This document shows positions 42,706 to 56,272 of a DNA stretch of 64,000 bases, one piece after another. A program made the translations under genes and the position numbers. The DNA comes from Arctopsyche grandis. Its lineage: Eukaryota > Arthropoda > Insecta > Trichoptera > Hydropsychidae. The stretch's first letter is position 1. Each line of letters starts with the position of its first letter. Under the pieces are notes generated by a model. The model saw only the letters and a list, made by a program, of their open reading frames with translations, searched no databases and was not told where the DNA came from. The DNA is taken from positions 17,359,501-17,423,500 of the forward strand of contig NC_135359.1 of NCBI RefSeq assembly GCF_051622035.1. Reading direction: 5' to 3'.

Positions 42706-45700
42706 AATATACATAAATACAAATATGAACATACAATGTCTTTGCACCAAGCCACCGATATGTAAATATATTAGTGTCGATACAATTTTTATTGTTTCTG
42801 AAATCTTAATGGTAAATAGTATAAGTAAAAAACGATTAAGGGATGTGGATACTGGACCAGAGATTTGGCTTTTAGGGTTTCTGATTTCTCAGAGCTGGGG
42901 ATCCCGGGATATATGATGTAAAAAATATTTTTCTTTAATACAAAATTAATTTAAAATTAATTCATTAGCAAAATATTAAAAAAATGTAAACAATATACGT
43001 ACATATCTATTAACGGGAAAAAGTTTAATTGTAAAAGTAAATTTATTTGAAATAGCTTCAAGAATACTAAAATATTTATATGAGAATCTGAAAGCCTGCT
43101 TCTAGATCTGGCAAAAATATTTCAGGGAATGCAAAATCTTTGTCAGTTTATTCAATTTTTTATTCGTCGTCAAACACACAATTTTCTCATCTTAATTAAA
43201 ATCTAAAAGTGTATCTTCCATTCTAGAATCGTCAATACAAGAAGGATACACTCGTTCCATAATTGTTTCATCCTAAGGTATACATTCGTCTTTATTATAA
43301 CATTTAAAGAAAGTTTTGATTGAAATATTTTTCTTGGGATTTGAGATAAGGATTTCTGGGACATAGGACATCATGTCCGAATTTTTTCGTACCTTAGCAA
43401 TGTGAAGAATCATCTCATGCGATTTTTTAAATGTAAAATTATTCCATTAATATGATGAGAACTACTAAAACGGAGCTGGTGATGGCACAAATTTTTTTTC
43501 AAATTATTATTTTATTTTAACGCAATTTCTTAATTCCAGAATATTTTTTTTTCAATGTACCCTAATTTATAAAAGCGACTAAAAAGGATGAAATCTACGT
43601 ACATATGTATATCCATATGTAGTTACACTTACGTATGAGTATACGTACGTTCATATAATTTGTAATATTGCAATTCACTAAAATAATTTGGTCGCTCTGT
43701 ACACAAATTTATATTCATGTAAAATAATATTATAATTTGTCAAATTTACATGCAGCAGCAAATAAACACATTTGGTACTTCGAAACATATATGTACATAT
43801 TATATGTATGTACATATTTAGTGATCACAATTGTGGCTTGTCGTAAGTTTCGAATAACCAGAGTACAGCGTATGTATGTAACATACAATATAATACCAGA
43901 TTATAATTAAAATTTGACTAATTATTCAATTGATGCCTGTCTGTTGGATTATCCAGAAGGAGTTGATTCAGTTACTGAAGAAAAACAGGTCCAAGTCATA
44001 CCCACAACATAATTTGACCTAGATCACAATTTATGTATGTGCAAAGCTCGAGACAAAGCTCTCAATGTAATCATACAATATTGGCAAACCATCACTGTAA
44101 TAATACAATACGAACTGTATCTGTGAGTTGATGGGAAGTTCCATAGGTTGTTGTGAATTTGATATAACGAGAATGAATTGAATCAATTTGTTTTATAGAA
44201 GGACATGGATTGTTGGGTTTTGTAACTGCATGCATAGTTTAGTAGTACAGGATTGGAATGTCGATTCCGTTGGGATAATTATGCGTGTAAGGCGTGACGA
44301 AAAGTGTCGGATTAAAGGGATACCCTCATTTACATTTCGCAAACCTGTTTCGGCTAACGGTTGGATATCCGGAAAACCTTTATCCGTCCGACGAGTTCCG
44401 GATGCGTGCGCAACTCTGCGTTTATCACGCCAGTGACTAGAATTTTCCGAGGAAATACACCTGCTTCAGCCGTATAGAAAAGCGGAGATTTAACTTCCGC
44501 TACTGAAGAATCGTCGCCAAATTGAAAATATGCAAACTCAATGCGCAAAACCGTTTTTTTATGGCTATTCAACGAAAGAATATAGTCAATTTAAAATAAA
44601 TGACAACTAGGAATAGTTTGGGTACTACAATTTGGGTTTTTTTTCTTAATTACATCTGCCTTCGTAATTGACTAGTTACTTTCAATAATAACATGCTCGA
44701 AAACATGAAAACGAAAAGGAAACACTGTGCGGAAAGTATGCACAACTGTAACAGAAAATCATTCCTTTTTATGTTTGAAGATTATTTGGATGAAAGTTTA
44801 AAAACTTTTATGAGCATATGTATGATATTGTGAAATGTTATATTGAAAGAACGCCTACGTATGATATTTCTCAAATTTATTTGGATTTTTGTGTGAGTTT
44901 TTGCGTTGAATTTAGAGTGCAATGCTTTCGGGTAACGGTGTAGTTACGGTCGCGAAGGATAAATTATTTATTTTATTAGTCTACCGCAACGCCGTGTAAT
45001 ACGTTTCCACCGAAAGGGAAAGCCCGCTGAAAATCGGAAATGGTGCTGGAGAAGGTAGAGATTGATCCGGTGATTTGTCTTAATCCAAACCCGGCATCCT
45101 GACCCGTTTTCTTTCCACTTTCCGCAGACCAAGCGAAGGCAACGGGATGGGTTAAGACCACCCCACCTCCTGAGTATACCCATGCCGAAAACGATCGATT
45201 AAATTGCGCAAATTTATCCAAATGGACGGACGGGGCATGTGTGTGTAAATGGCAAGGGATGACTTTGCATGCCACCCCTTCCTTCACTTTTTCAAAAAAA
45301 AAGTTGTTGAAACATAGTACTTGTCTGTGGCCGCACGTTGAAATGAAAGAGTTTTTCAATATTAAATTCACGTCCTCTATCTACTGGAAAGTGTCTTCGG
45401 TTTCAGCTTGATCGAAATGTGATTGGATACTTAAAGAAAATTCAGGAAAGCCAACTTTTCTTCGTGAAAATGGCGCTCGTGTAGAAGGCGCATAAAACAA
45501 TCCAACATCCCATTAAACTGCACTTAAATCGCATTCACCGCAATTTAACGTCATTCCAATCTCAAGTAATACATCTGAGACTACTAAACGTTCCACTTTA
45601 TTTTCCATCATAAGCACATACATATATTATAAAGACTTTCATTACAGAAAATTTAATTGAAATGTACATATACATATGTACATATGCATTAGCTTAGATA

Positions 45701-46511
45701 TTTCATTTGCAACTAGGCACTGATTTGAATCCAATATGTAAAATAACATACATCCATATTATTAAAATTCATATTTTATGTTTTTATTTTTTATCTTCAT
45801 ACGAAATATTCGTCAAATCATTGGCATGGTAAAGAAAATTAAATAAAAATCAGGATGAAGTGCATTTGGGAGAAAAAAAAGCCAATTTCAAATCCGAATC
45901 GTCACTGCCCGAAGAAAAGATCTTCGATTTATATGTTTTCCTAGTCATGACGCATGAATGCAAAATATGTCATTGTCCAGTGCACTCAAATAAGTATGAA
46001 ACGTTATATGCTCGGCTTAACGGTGAGAGATAGACAACGGAGTACGGTACGTGGGTGAGTATTATAAGAGAGTAAAAAGATTGAAATGACAAAAGGTGTA
46101 AAATAATGGATGGAGCCATCAAGGTACATAGATGAAATTAGAAAAATGTGTAGAATGAGATGGATGAGAGTTTTGAAGAAGCCTTCATCCATTAGTGATC
46201 GAATTTGACATAGAACTTTTGATTGATTTGAGCAATTTAATTTATCGATCACTGATAGCGTTTTCATACTCTTTATTTCTACATATGAGCCGCTATATTT
46301 GAAAGTGGCGGAAGTCCAATTTTTATTACCAAAAGCACTATTTCTGTTTGACTTAATTCACAAATTCTTATCACTTATTTTATTCGATATGTCCGGAATC
46401 TTGGAAAAGCCGATTAAACGTAATATGGGCCACAAGTATATTTAAATATTGTTAAACACAAAACATTTTATGGCACTTTCAAAATATAGCGACCATTTGC
46501 TAAACCTATAT
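42706..46511. other. Intergenic desert with two less AT-rich blocks
   Basis: No gene or element was recognised over 3.8 kb. About 44180-44540 and 44930-45560 have near-balanced composition and no repeats (for example CCGTCCGACGAGTTCCGG and CCCGGCATCCTGACCCG). They may be conserved regulatory sequence. The frames of 70-131 codons there resemble nothing I know. Confidence 0.35.
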
Positions 46512-47215
46512 ACCAGCAGCGTCGTCTAGTGGTGAATGTGAAACGAGGAAAAGCCTGTTTCTCTTGTTCCTGTTGTATCCTGCTCGCGCAAATTAAGTGA
46601 GTATGTACCGTTTACCATGCACCCTTTTTTTTGATCTTTCGACTTAAGATCTTTCGATTTTCGATCTTTGCCTTCCGATATTTGCGTTTTCCGGCGTTTC
46701 ACATTCGGGCTCGTCACGGAGACCGGTGGATGCGGTGCATCCGCTCTAAAATCGCCAGACAAATTGAACGACAGATTAATGGACGGCTGCTTTAAATGTA
46801 ATTCTCGTCTTCTCGAATGATAGATTGCACATCAGATGACGGGTAATCTTTCGATGTGCAAAGATGCAATTATTAAAATGGTAATTATTAAAATTGAGTT
46901 GGATCTTTCAGGCGAGTTTAATAAGGCAAGATTCGAATTTTCGAATCTTGCCTTATTAAACTCGCCAGAAAGATCCAACTCAATTTTAATATCATTCGAG
47001 AAGACAAGAATTACGTTTAAAGCTGCCGTTCTGTTAATCTGGCGATTTTAGAGCGGATGCACCAAACCCAGACCGGTATGTATGTTATAATTATGTATTT
47101 AATAATACATGTATGTAATATATAATTTCTCGAGTCTTAATCTGTTTAGCACACTCGCCGCTTTGGAGCAATCTGTTGGGCGAGTGTGCATGATTAATTG
47201 AAAAAAAAATAATAA
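46512..47215 (+). mobile_element. SINE head and type-2 tail separated by a hairpin-bearing insert
   Basis: A SINE head CCAGCAGCGTCGTCTAGTGG starts at 46514. The tail with an 11-bp perfect stem (GCACACTCGCC at 47149-47159, GGCGAGTGTGC at 47179-47189) and an A-rich end closes at about 47215. Between them the usual core is missing and a long hairpin is present, so head and tail may belong to one split copy or to two fragments. Confidence 0.5.
46734..47063. repeat. Long near-perfect hairpin, about 330 bp
   Basis: GGTGCATCCGCTCTAAAATC at the left pairs with GATTTTAGAGCGGATGCACC at the right. The pairing continues to a centre near 46937 where AGGCAAGATTCGAA meets TTCGAATCTTGCCT. The left arm carries an unpaired stretch of about 60 bp (near 46825-46880) that bulges out. 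The inner 50 bp per arm are almost mismatch-free. Confidence 0.8.
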
Positions 47216-48624
47216 AAAAAATGTAGGATTAATTAAAGTATTGCATTAAAATTATTGTAATATAAGCAATCACACAGTAAGGTAGAAATTATATATGCAT
47301 GTATGAATGTACATAAAAGTAGATATTTTGTATAAAAAAAGGATAATATGAAACTCTGGATTTATGTAGTTCAATTTGTCGATTCAGTAGGTAGTGATAA
47401 TTTGATTTGAATGTGTTCAGCAAATACATTTCCCAACGAAACTAGCTTTGGGAGTTAAAAAAATGCGCTGGGAAAACGGCGTTCGATTGGAATACATTAT
47501 GTTATTTTTTCGCTGGATAGCGTGCGGTTTTTGATTCAACCCTTTGGGCGCGGGGAGCGTTTTTGCGTGCGAATATTACGCAATTTATACGCGGCTGGCG
47601 CTTTGTTCGACAAATTTCATTTCCGAAGCGAGCGTTTCGAGTATTAATAATCAAATACCGCCAGAGGGGCCCCGCCAGCCGCATTAGCATATCATTATGT
47701 CTCCGAATTAGGCTCATCCCCCATCGAAACACCGGCAGCAGCTTCATCTCCCGTTTCCCCGATCCTTTCACCCCCCTCTTCTCTTTTCTCTCAATCTTCA
47801 CGCGCCCCTTCAACCATCACCCTTTTCCCGGGATATCGCTTTTTTACGGCGCTTTCCTTGAAAAACCTCGCGTTCGGCGAAAGCTCGTCAATCTAAGTGA
47901 GTACGCGTGTGCGAGAAATTTCTGCGAACAGTTTATCGCCGTGGGCGAATGTTGTCGCCTTTATAAAAAAATTGAAAATTTGTAATTTCATATTTGTACA
48001 TAAAAATTTTCACCATCCACTTGTCGGAAGAAAGCTACTATGTACTCTTCAACTCATTCATTAAAGCTATGCCTATATAGTATGTATGTATGTACGTTTT
48101 ACCGTAGATGAAACCATTTACAATAATTGAAAACATGCTACAGTTTTTAGTAACCTTTTTTTAAGTTTTATATAATATTTCATATATACATACATATGTA
48201 CATATACATGCCGTATGTTTGCATAATCTTTTAATTATAAATGATTTATCATTACATTAAACATTATTATAAAACTGTTAATTATTCAACATTTTTTTTC
48301 ATCTCGTCTATAGATTCTACAAATACCGACATTTGTCACTACCAGTAGTACCGGTATTGATTTAATTAAGCAATTACTGCGATAAAATGTAATTAATTTC
48401 CAATAAAGTATTAATTATTTAATCGTACATAGGTTAATTGTCAGCTTATTATTAATTCGATCAATAAATTGATTGTTGAGTCTTTATACATATGTATGTA
48501 CATATGTACATGTATGCATATGTACAAAACACGAATTAGCGATCAGTGAGTGTCAAAAAAAAGTAAATACATTTTCGTACTCCTTGCTTTGAAGAAAATT
48601 TGTGTTTAAGTGATGGTTTAAGCT

Positions 48625-48694
<70 letters not shown>

Positions 48695-48899
48695 CAAATA
48701 TTACATACATTTGAATGTAATCAAAAAATTGTCAAATGAAAGAAATAGGTTTCCAAAAAAATCTGAAGGTGGTGAGGCTTTTCATTGTTAACAGTCAGCT
48801 ATAAATAAATAGATGTATTCTGTAATATGTAATATATATTAATAATAAGTACGATATTTTTGGCATACTTTATGTTTCATTTTAAATTCATGATACATT
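47216..48899. other. Intergenic with one less AT-rich block
   Basis: The interval about 47440-47960 is GC-richer (GGCGCGGGGAGCG, CGCCAGAGGGGCCCCGCCAG) and repeat-free. Frames on both strands (103 and 140 codons) show no family resemblance and are not called. The rest is AT-rich with a long TA run. Confidence 0.35.
48631..48689. repeat. (TA)n microsatellite
   Basis: About 29 uninterrupted AT dinucleotides. Confidence 0.95.
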
Positions 48900-49150
48900 T
48901 AGCGGCTCCTTTGAATAGTAGGTCAAAAATATGTTGAATTTTCAATCATTATTCTGCAAATCCATACAAACTAAACGATAAAACGTTTTCTTCTGAATTA
49001 AACGCAATTCATCTAATATAAAAGTTCAATTATTATTTTTCGGTAATACTGTTAGTTTATTTTGTACTATCGATAGTACTGAAGGTCAAATTCTGGTAAA
49101 AACCCGTGGAACTGATTTCGGTAGTATCGGTGTTGGAATCCCTATTAGCT
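48900..49150 (+). repeat. Dispersed repeat ending GGAATCCCTA (other copy 63279-63527)
   Basis: Both copies share GCGGCTC near the start, ATCCATACAAACTA, TATTTTGTACTA, an ACCGAAGGT/ACTGAAGGT box and end in GGTATTCGAATCCCT or a near form. Spacing is conserved over about 250 bp. No coding frame was seen. Confidence 0.6.
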
Positions 49151-49254
49151 ATTTAAAACACTGGCTTCGTAGATGAACTTATAATTGAATGAAAAACATC
49201 CATCAATTTGTGTCTTCAGGCAAATCCGATTTAAAACTAATGTTAGAAGGTGAC

Positions 49255-49330
49255 CTACGTCCAGTATAGGTGGTAAAACTGGTAAAACCAGTATAGCTGG
49301 TAAAACTGGTAAAACCAGTATAGCTGTATT
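49255..49330. repeat. Minisatellite of GGTAAAACTGGTAAAACC units
   Basis: CCAGTATAGSTGGTAAAACT-type units (S is C or G) repeat at about 30-bp spacing. The motif echoes the end of the dispersed repeat at 63279-63527, which has GGTAAAACTGGTAAAGC. Confidence 0.7.
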
Positions 49331-52027
49331 TGGTAGTTTTGGTATTGGAATTCATTATCTACTCATATTTCCGGCCTAAATATTTTAACTTTGGAAAAAC
49401 TCATCTAGGCGATTACATAACGGAATTAAGCCTCTAATAAACTCTAATCGAACAAATTTCATTTACAAACCATTCATATAAGGAATCCATTAATAAATCT
49501 AACAAATATCGAGGCTGAAAATAAAGGTGTTAATATTAAATTTGAAAACATATTTATCAATACTTTTTTACTTCGTATGCCTTTGTTCACTTTTATTGAG
49601 CAAGCTTCGGTCTACAAGATATTATTTTGAAATATAGTAATAGGCATATTATATTTAAATTATTCATTCAACTAAATTCACTTGTATGTGTCAAGAATAT
49701 TGCTGAAATGTTTTGCAAAAATAGAAATTTTATTGAGAACATAATATTACATTTTATGCGGCACGTTTTCAGAAATGTACAAAAATACCATGTTCATGTA
49801 AATAGAATATTCGGCTCACTTTTACATATGTACATATAATATTGCGTGGAAAAAATTCGATACACATTCATATATAAAAACGTACTTATATATCAATTTA
49901 ACGAGCTTGCGTATTATGTTTTATACGCGATTCCTTTTTTTTATCAGATTCGGTTCGTTCATCAGTCATTCTGCCGAGTTGACATGAATTTTCTGCGTTA
50001 TTATAAAAGAAAATCTTTTGCGATTCAGTTTTTTTCATTCATTTCGATTAATATACATATACTAAAAACAACTTATTCACTAGGTAAATAACAAAACGCA
50101 ATAATTCCAAAAGCGAAATAAACACAATAATAATTTCAGGTGCTTCGTATTGCGGATAATGCGAACTCTCGTTAAAATGGAAACTCTCCCAATGCGCGGA
50201 TTCATACGAACGAATGTCAATGACTCATTTTTTTAGTATGTGTTTTGTTTCGAAGGAGGACAAACATAACAGAAAAAGAATATGAAAATAAATAAAAAGC
50301 AAAACCTCCGCTTATTTATCGTCGGATGAAAAGCATACCCAAATGGGCCCCCGGTGAATATATATCATCCGAACTTGGTAGTAATAACCAATTTTGCTCG
50401 ATTCGTTTTAGATGAAGCCCTAAGCTCGTAAGCCCATAAGCCCCATTAGCCCTTTGGATCATGAATGTTAGGGGATTCATTAATACACAAGTGCACGTAC
50501 ACACACGTAACAAAAAGTGTACCTAATCGGAATTCCACCTTATTTTCAAGTTGAAGGGATAATTATCGAGAAAGTTTCAGTCGTCGGCTAGTTTCTACAA
50601 CCATACCAATTCCATATTTAATATAGAAATATGTCTCCCACTGTTTTAAATAATTCATAATTAAATTTACAATTGATATTTGGGTATTTTATATTAATTA
50701 AATACACGGCACAGCAATAAATGAAAATGATTGCATTGAATACATTTACAAAATATGATATCTGGAAATATTACTTTGTACATTGATATATACGAGAATT
50801 ATATATGTGTATATCGCAACTGTCAGAAACAGCCAACTAACGTTGAACGTTTCGTTCTGCTAGGATCCAACAGCGTCGAATGACGGACGGATCTTCTAAT
50901 TTGGACGGATAGAAGTTCTAGAAAGTAATTACGGCCGTCATGTGATGTTGCTTGAAATTTGTGGAATCAAAAGTTTTAATGAAAACATCACACTTACACA
51001 CATAAACATCTCCAAATTATCGCCGAGGTCTCTTCGTTCGTCGTTAAAGAAGAAGAACCGGTCAACTAAGATCCTTTAATTATTACGCTGGGCAAATTTT
51101 AATTAGACTTGGTATTTTTTTCCAGCGAAAAATAAATTGATGAACTTCAGCGAATGTTTATTTTTGTTTAGATGTACGAATGGTGAATTTTTTTTTAATG
51201 AGGACCTACATAGTTAGGGGAGTGGATAACTCGGAGCGTAATAGCTGCTTTGAATTGAGTTTCAACAGGTGAAAGCTCTTCGAAGGGTCGCTTAATCTTA
51301 TTTAGTGGCCAGTGAGTGGTATGAGGATGTCATTAAATATTTTTCAACCTGATCGCGGCAACAGTAAATTCGTTGAAAGCCGTCGAAAGATGAGAGTTTC
51401 CGACTACAGCTCCAGCTGTGCTAATTCAATTTGTGTTCGCGTCGCTTCAATTTTCTCGACACGCTCTCGGTTTTCATTTTTTATTATTTCCCATTTGGTG
51501 CATCGAATAAATAACCCGGAAAACTGTGAAAAACTACCCAGGTTCCGTTTTCATCCCTTTTCTTTAAATCATATCAAAATAACTTAGAGGGGAGAGGTCA
51601 CCGTCATCGTCGGCGAAACACAAAGCGATCGAGTTTCAAATGAAAACCGCAAGAGGATTTGCGACGAATCCCTTCAGCGGGCTCAAAGGATATCCGCAAA
51701 AGGGTCCTTCGAATTTATGCGGTCAAGAATGACGGAAAACAAGACAAAAAGGAAAACTCGTTTATGCAATTTAGAGATTCAATGTCGCAATAGTCAACAA
51801 TAATGATATGTGAATTCAATGTTCAAATATTTTTATATTAGAAAAACAAATAAAATTCTATTTCTATTTCAGTGTTGCGAAAAATCAAGCATTTTTTTCG
51901 AAATAAAGAAAATTGACTTTTGGAATGAAAATAAATTTTATTTCCGGTATTTATATGCATGCATGTACATATGTATAGCCATAATCCCCAAAAAAATTAA
52001 AATTAATTCTAAAATGATTACATGTGT
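49331..52027. other. Intergenic desert
   Basis: No gene recognised. The interval about 50990-51760 looks less AT-rich and repeat-free. Frames up to 91 codons have no family resemblance. Confidence 0.35.
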
Positions 52028-52260
52028 AACAGTTGAAGTGTATCTTCCAGTTGTAATATATTTTGATTACTTGGAATATATTCCATTTAATCTGATACCA
52101 ACTACCATTATAGTTGAAGTGTATTTTCAGTTGTAATATATTTCGACTACTTGGAATATATTCCGAGTAACCCACGCAAGTTGATTCATATTGCGAATTA
52201 CATTCCAACTAGTCATAATATATACATACATATATTACAACTGATAATACACCTTAACTA
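52028..52260. repeat. Direct duplication followed by an inverted part
   Basis: AGTTGAAGTGTAT and TTACTTGGAATATATTCC occur twice, about 82 bp apart, as a tandem duplication. A third, inverted version (ATTACAACTGATAATACACC) follows near 52230. It looks like a foldback-type element. Confidence 0.6.
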
Positions 52261-52532
52261 TAAGTTGTTATCAGGTAGATAGAGCGGTTTTGTTTTCGTG
52301 AAAACGTCACTCGACTAGTAAATTGGGTTGGAGAGTCACATTTTTTAACCCATTCTTAGAGCTATCGTAATAAGGTACTCAAGTGACTGAGATATAATTT
52401 ACTAGTTGAATTGTATTCGAATATGAATGACCTAAAACGCCAATTGGAATATAATCCAACTTAAAATACACTTCGAGTGCAACATAATATACATATAATA
52501 TAATATACATATATACTATATACTATATAATA

Positions 52533-52975
52533 GCCAGCAGCATAGCTCGGACGTTAAGCTTCTGCTTACCGTCAAGAAGGTGCCGGGTTCTATCCCTGAA
52601 TGAAAATGAATTTTTCAGAGTATGCTGTTGGTCAGACCTGGATTTGTGACTCCAGGTTGATCGTTTCCTATCAGAGTTTGCCAATTTTCTCTGATTTCAT
52701 TGTTGAAACGGTTCCCGGAAAAAAAATTGGCTAAAAATCCTTCCTACCTACTATGTCACCACTATTTGAAATTTGATGGATGTACAATAAAAATGTATGT
52801 ACAATTCATAGATGTCTCGTTAATTTGCGAGTTTTTTCAGTGTCTCGCAATTCAACGACTTATAATAAAAAAAATGCTGCATTTGTATTTGTAATTGGCC
52901 AGGAAGGCGCATTGGGATTTACCTGTAAGGCCTTCCTGGTATATATGTAAAATAAAAATAAAAAAATAAATAAAT
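52533..52975 (+). mobile_element. tRNA-derived SINE, full length, tail type 1
   Basis: Head CCAGCAGCATAGCTCGGACG, worn B box GGGTTCTATCCC, closing TGCTGTTGG. The core has GATCGTTTCCTATCAGAGTT, TTTGCCAATTTTCTCTGAT and TTGTTGAAACGGTTCCC. The tail stem is 52899-52908 with 52930-52939, perfect over 10 bp, followed by AAAATAAAAATAAAAAAATA. Confidence 0.85.
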
Positions 52976-54195
52976 ATGTACATATATAATATTATCTTAT
53001 TTTAATGTTAGTGTATGTACATACATACATACATATTAATGACCACAGTACACCATAATATAAAATAGCTCAAAAACTTATTTAAAATTCTTGTTTTTAG
53101 ACGTGGGGTTTATATATGTATAATGGTAAAAAAATACCAAGATAAAAGTATTATATTTAGATACATGTAATAAATACCTACCTATTTAATAAATATTCTC
53201 ATCTTCTAACTTTTTCTATTATAAAAATATGAAATTCTTATTCGTTATTCAAATACATTCATTTTCAGAATGAAAATTAAATTCTAATATTCATTAATTT
53301 AAATCTTAATACATTTAAATGTCTTCCTTAATACATTTAAATACATTCCAACTTTTACTCGACGTAGCAAAGTTGGCAATTTGTCTATTTTGCATTTAAT
53401 TTGTAATCATACTTTATAGATTTATATTCATTTTTTACTAATTCATAGTTAAATTAGGGATGGTTATATTTTAATAAAATTTTGAGCCTCCCGAATGATG
53501 GAAATTATGAAATTTGGACCCGTATATTTTTTAGCGAAATTTACATTATGAATAAAACAATATTTCTAGAAGATGAAAAAAAATGTTACTCGGTTAGATA
53601 CTTTATATTTTTGTGCACCATTTAAATTCAATATAAGAGACGGCTCGTTTACTTTTACTAACGGACACAGTAACGTTTATCGGCCACAAAAACGTTCTCG
53701 TTTCGACCACAAAATTGTGTTTTAATGAAAAAGTTAGAACCGGACATTTTGTTTCACGTCTTGATGAAATTAAATGCGGCGAAAGCTTTCGCTCGCTAGA
53801 GTTTGTCACAACTAACTCAATCGGAGCTTTTACACTCACTGAAAGTTATTATCGGTCGTATTCGCGTGTTCGTTCGGTTATATCTCGAAAAAAATCAATA
53901 AAAAGTGAAACAAAACCGTATTTCGTTGTTACATTCATTTAATAATAAATATAAAAACATGGGTAGTATTTATCGGCCCGGAAAAATAGCTTTTAATAAT
54001 TTTGTCTGGAAATAGGTATTTATCACGACATTATATGCCAATAGCCCATCTCTAAAACATTTCGCCGTTCGCCACAAATAAAAAGAGTGCCCCTCTCTAA
54101 AATAGCTCGCACGACAGATTCGGTGTTGACCCGGGAAAATAAACGTCAATTGGGTTGCCAGTAACAAAAATAAAATTTGATAAAAATAAATACGA
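52976..54195. other. Intergenic, nothing recognised
   Basis: AT-rich. A small balanced stretch at about 53620-53900 is repeat-free. No gene was seen. Confidence 0.35.
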
Positions 54196-54298
54196 ATCCG
54201 ACCCTAACAACCTAATCTTAAATTAATAAGGTCATCCCTTACTTAACCAAACCTAACCTAACCCTTAAATAAATAAGTGTTGGCTGCTAAGATATTAC
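54196..54298 (+). repeat. Third copy of the 28038-28117 arm sequence
   Basis: AACAACCTAATCTTAAATTA, CCTAACCTAACCC and GTTGGCTGCTAAGA occur in the same order as in the left arm of the composite at 27897-31347. Confidence 0.65.
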
Positions 54299-54311
54299 GA
54301 TGTGTTTGGAT

Positions 54312-54498
54312 CAGTGGCGGCTCATGAGAATTCATAGTATACTATACCGGTGATCAAATGCAGATAAAAATAGCATGTATATCTACTATACTGGGAGGTC
54401 TGCAGCTCTGCTGCCCATATTAATGGCAAAAATTGCATGCATTTGTGCTATACTAGAAGGGCTGCAGCCCCTCAGCCCATATATACGAACCGCCACTG
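54312..54498. mobile_element. hAT-like MITE, 187 bp, exact 8-bp duplication
   Basis: The ends CAGTGGCGGCTCAT and CGAACCGCCACTG are inverted. GTTTGGAT flanks both sides exactly (54304-54311 and 54499-54506). The interior has CTGCAGC blocks and no coding frame. Same terminus as the element at 21836-21995. Confidence 0.85.
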
Positions 54499-54506
54499 GT
54501 TTGGAT

Positions 54507-56272
54507 GGATATTACGATGTGTGGACCATGAGGAGAGTGGGAATAGACAGGAGCGGGGCGATGCGCTATCATACAACTGTCAAAAATTATAATTTCACTG
54601 ATAGGGGCCAGTGAAAATGTAACTGATTATGATTCCACAGAAACGTCAAATTTTATTTTTGTTACTGGCAACCCGTTTGACGTTTGATTTGCCGGGCGAA
54701 CGCTGATTCTGTCTGCGAGCTATTTTAGAGATGTTAATTTGACATTAAATGTCGTTTTGACATTTGTCGTGTAATTTATTTTACAGCCGTGCCAAAAATA
54801 TTAACCTTAAAAAAATATCGTATTTATACATATAATGGGCAGCCACAAATTCTGATAGGAATTTAATGTGTCGACACAAAAATAAACCCTTCTTCAAAAT
54901 TATAGCAATGTAAATATAAGGCATTGCCTTCGGGTAAGAATAGCTTGAGAGCAGTGTTAAATTTGATGCTCTCAATTAAAGTCTATGTCAGCCACTGGTT
55001 TCGAATCGAAGAGTTCTCTCTCTCCCCATTCCGGACGAAAGAAGCTTTGGAATGCCCGTAGGCAATTTGAAAAGGAGACGAGCGAAAAACAAGTCTTTGA
55101 AATGAGATAAAAAGTTTTTCCGGCACGACAATATACCATGTCTCGAAACACTTAGCCATTAATTAAAACAGAATGTTTTACAATTGTTTAAAATGAGAAC
55201 ATTCGTTACGAAAGATTTGTGTTGTTTTAAGATTTTATTAAAATATTTGTTTTGCAATAATTTTTTAAATTAAACTTGAGCTTCAACTTTTTATATACAG
55301 ATATGTATTTATATGGGTATCAATAAAAATAATAACGTTCATAAAGTATAAAACTATGTGTATATGTATTTTTGCCTCATGAGAATATTTCAGCAACAGC
55401 GGTACGCAAATATTGAAACGTTAAACAAATTGCCTTGACGTTATTCGGCATCTTTCTATGTTTGATCCGCTATTGATTTTCCACACTAAATAATGGGGCC
55501 ATGGTTCGTAGCCGGAAAAATGAAAATTTAATATCCGGTTCGTCGGAGGTCGATTGACAGCCAACCGAAACAACAGATGAAATAACGATAGTACAGTTTT
55601 CACTGTAATAATCATATCATAGGAAGCTATGCAACCGATTTTTTTTGTGGAGCTTCGTTAGTTTTTTTGTTTGCCAAAAATATTTTAGGAAATTAAATTT
55701 AGAATTTGGTGAGTGATATTTAATGGGAAAAATATATGTAAAATGAATTAAATATTTAAGGTATATCATACATCCATTCTTGGATAGCTTAAATCTTTTT
55801 CTTATATGAAATATATATTAGGCCAAAGCGAAAAACGCTAATTTTTGATTTTCATTGATGGAAATATTGAAAAATTTTTATTTTGTCGTATAAAAAGAGC
55901 GTTAAATAAAAATAATCATTGGTTGAATATGATCATGATCATTGACAATGACCTGTGCTTCCATCCAATCGATTTATCTCAACGAAAATTTGGAAAAAGC
56001 AGGCTTTTCTCATATACCTATCTCTTTTTCGAAAATGGTTAATAGTAAATATTTTTTCAATTGAAAAAAAAAATCGTTTAATATTCACCTATTAAAGTTT
56101 GTTTGGATCTATTAATGTTAGTTTTGTGTGATAAACGAGATCAAAGTTGCCGTTCTGCTCGAAAGTCTCCATACAAAGCGGGTTGTGCTCGCAATGGGTG
56201 TATGTATTGAGCAAGCGTTATTTTCAGAAAATCGTCATTTTTTTTAAGTTCCCGTTACAGTTTCCACATTTC
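54507..56272. other. Intergenic, nothing recognised
   Basis: AT-rich with a small balanced patch near 55000-55140. No gene was seen. Confidence 0.35.

Noticed and set aside
44976-45371. 131-codon minus-strand frame
   Set aside because: No recognisable domain; the codon pattern does not differ from the other frames; more likely unique non-coding sequence.
47563-47985. 140-codon frame on the plus strand and 103-codon frame on the minus strand
   Set aside because: Both strands are open because the block is less AT-rich; the translations resemble nothing and no splice context supports them.
48631-48689. Possible origin or matrix attachment at the TA run
   Set aside because: A simple (TA)n microsatellite explains it; nothing else supports an origin.
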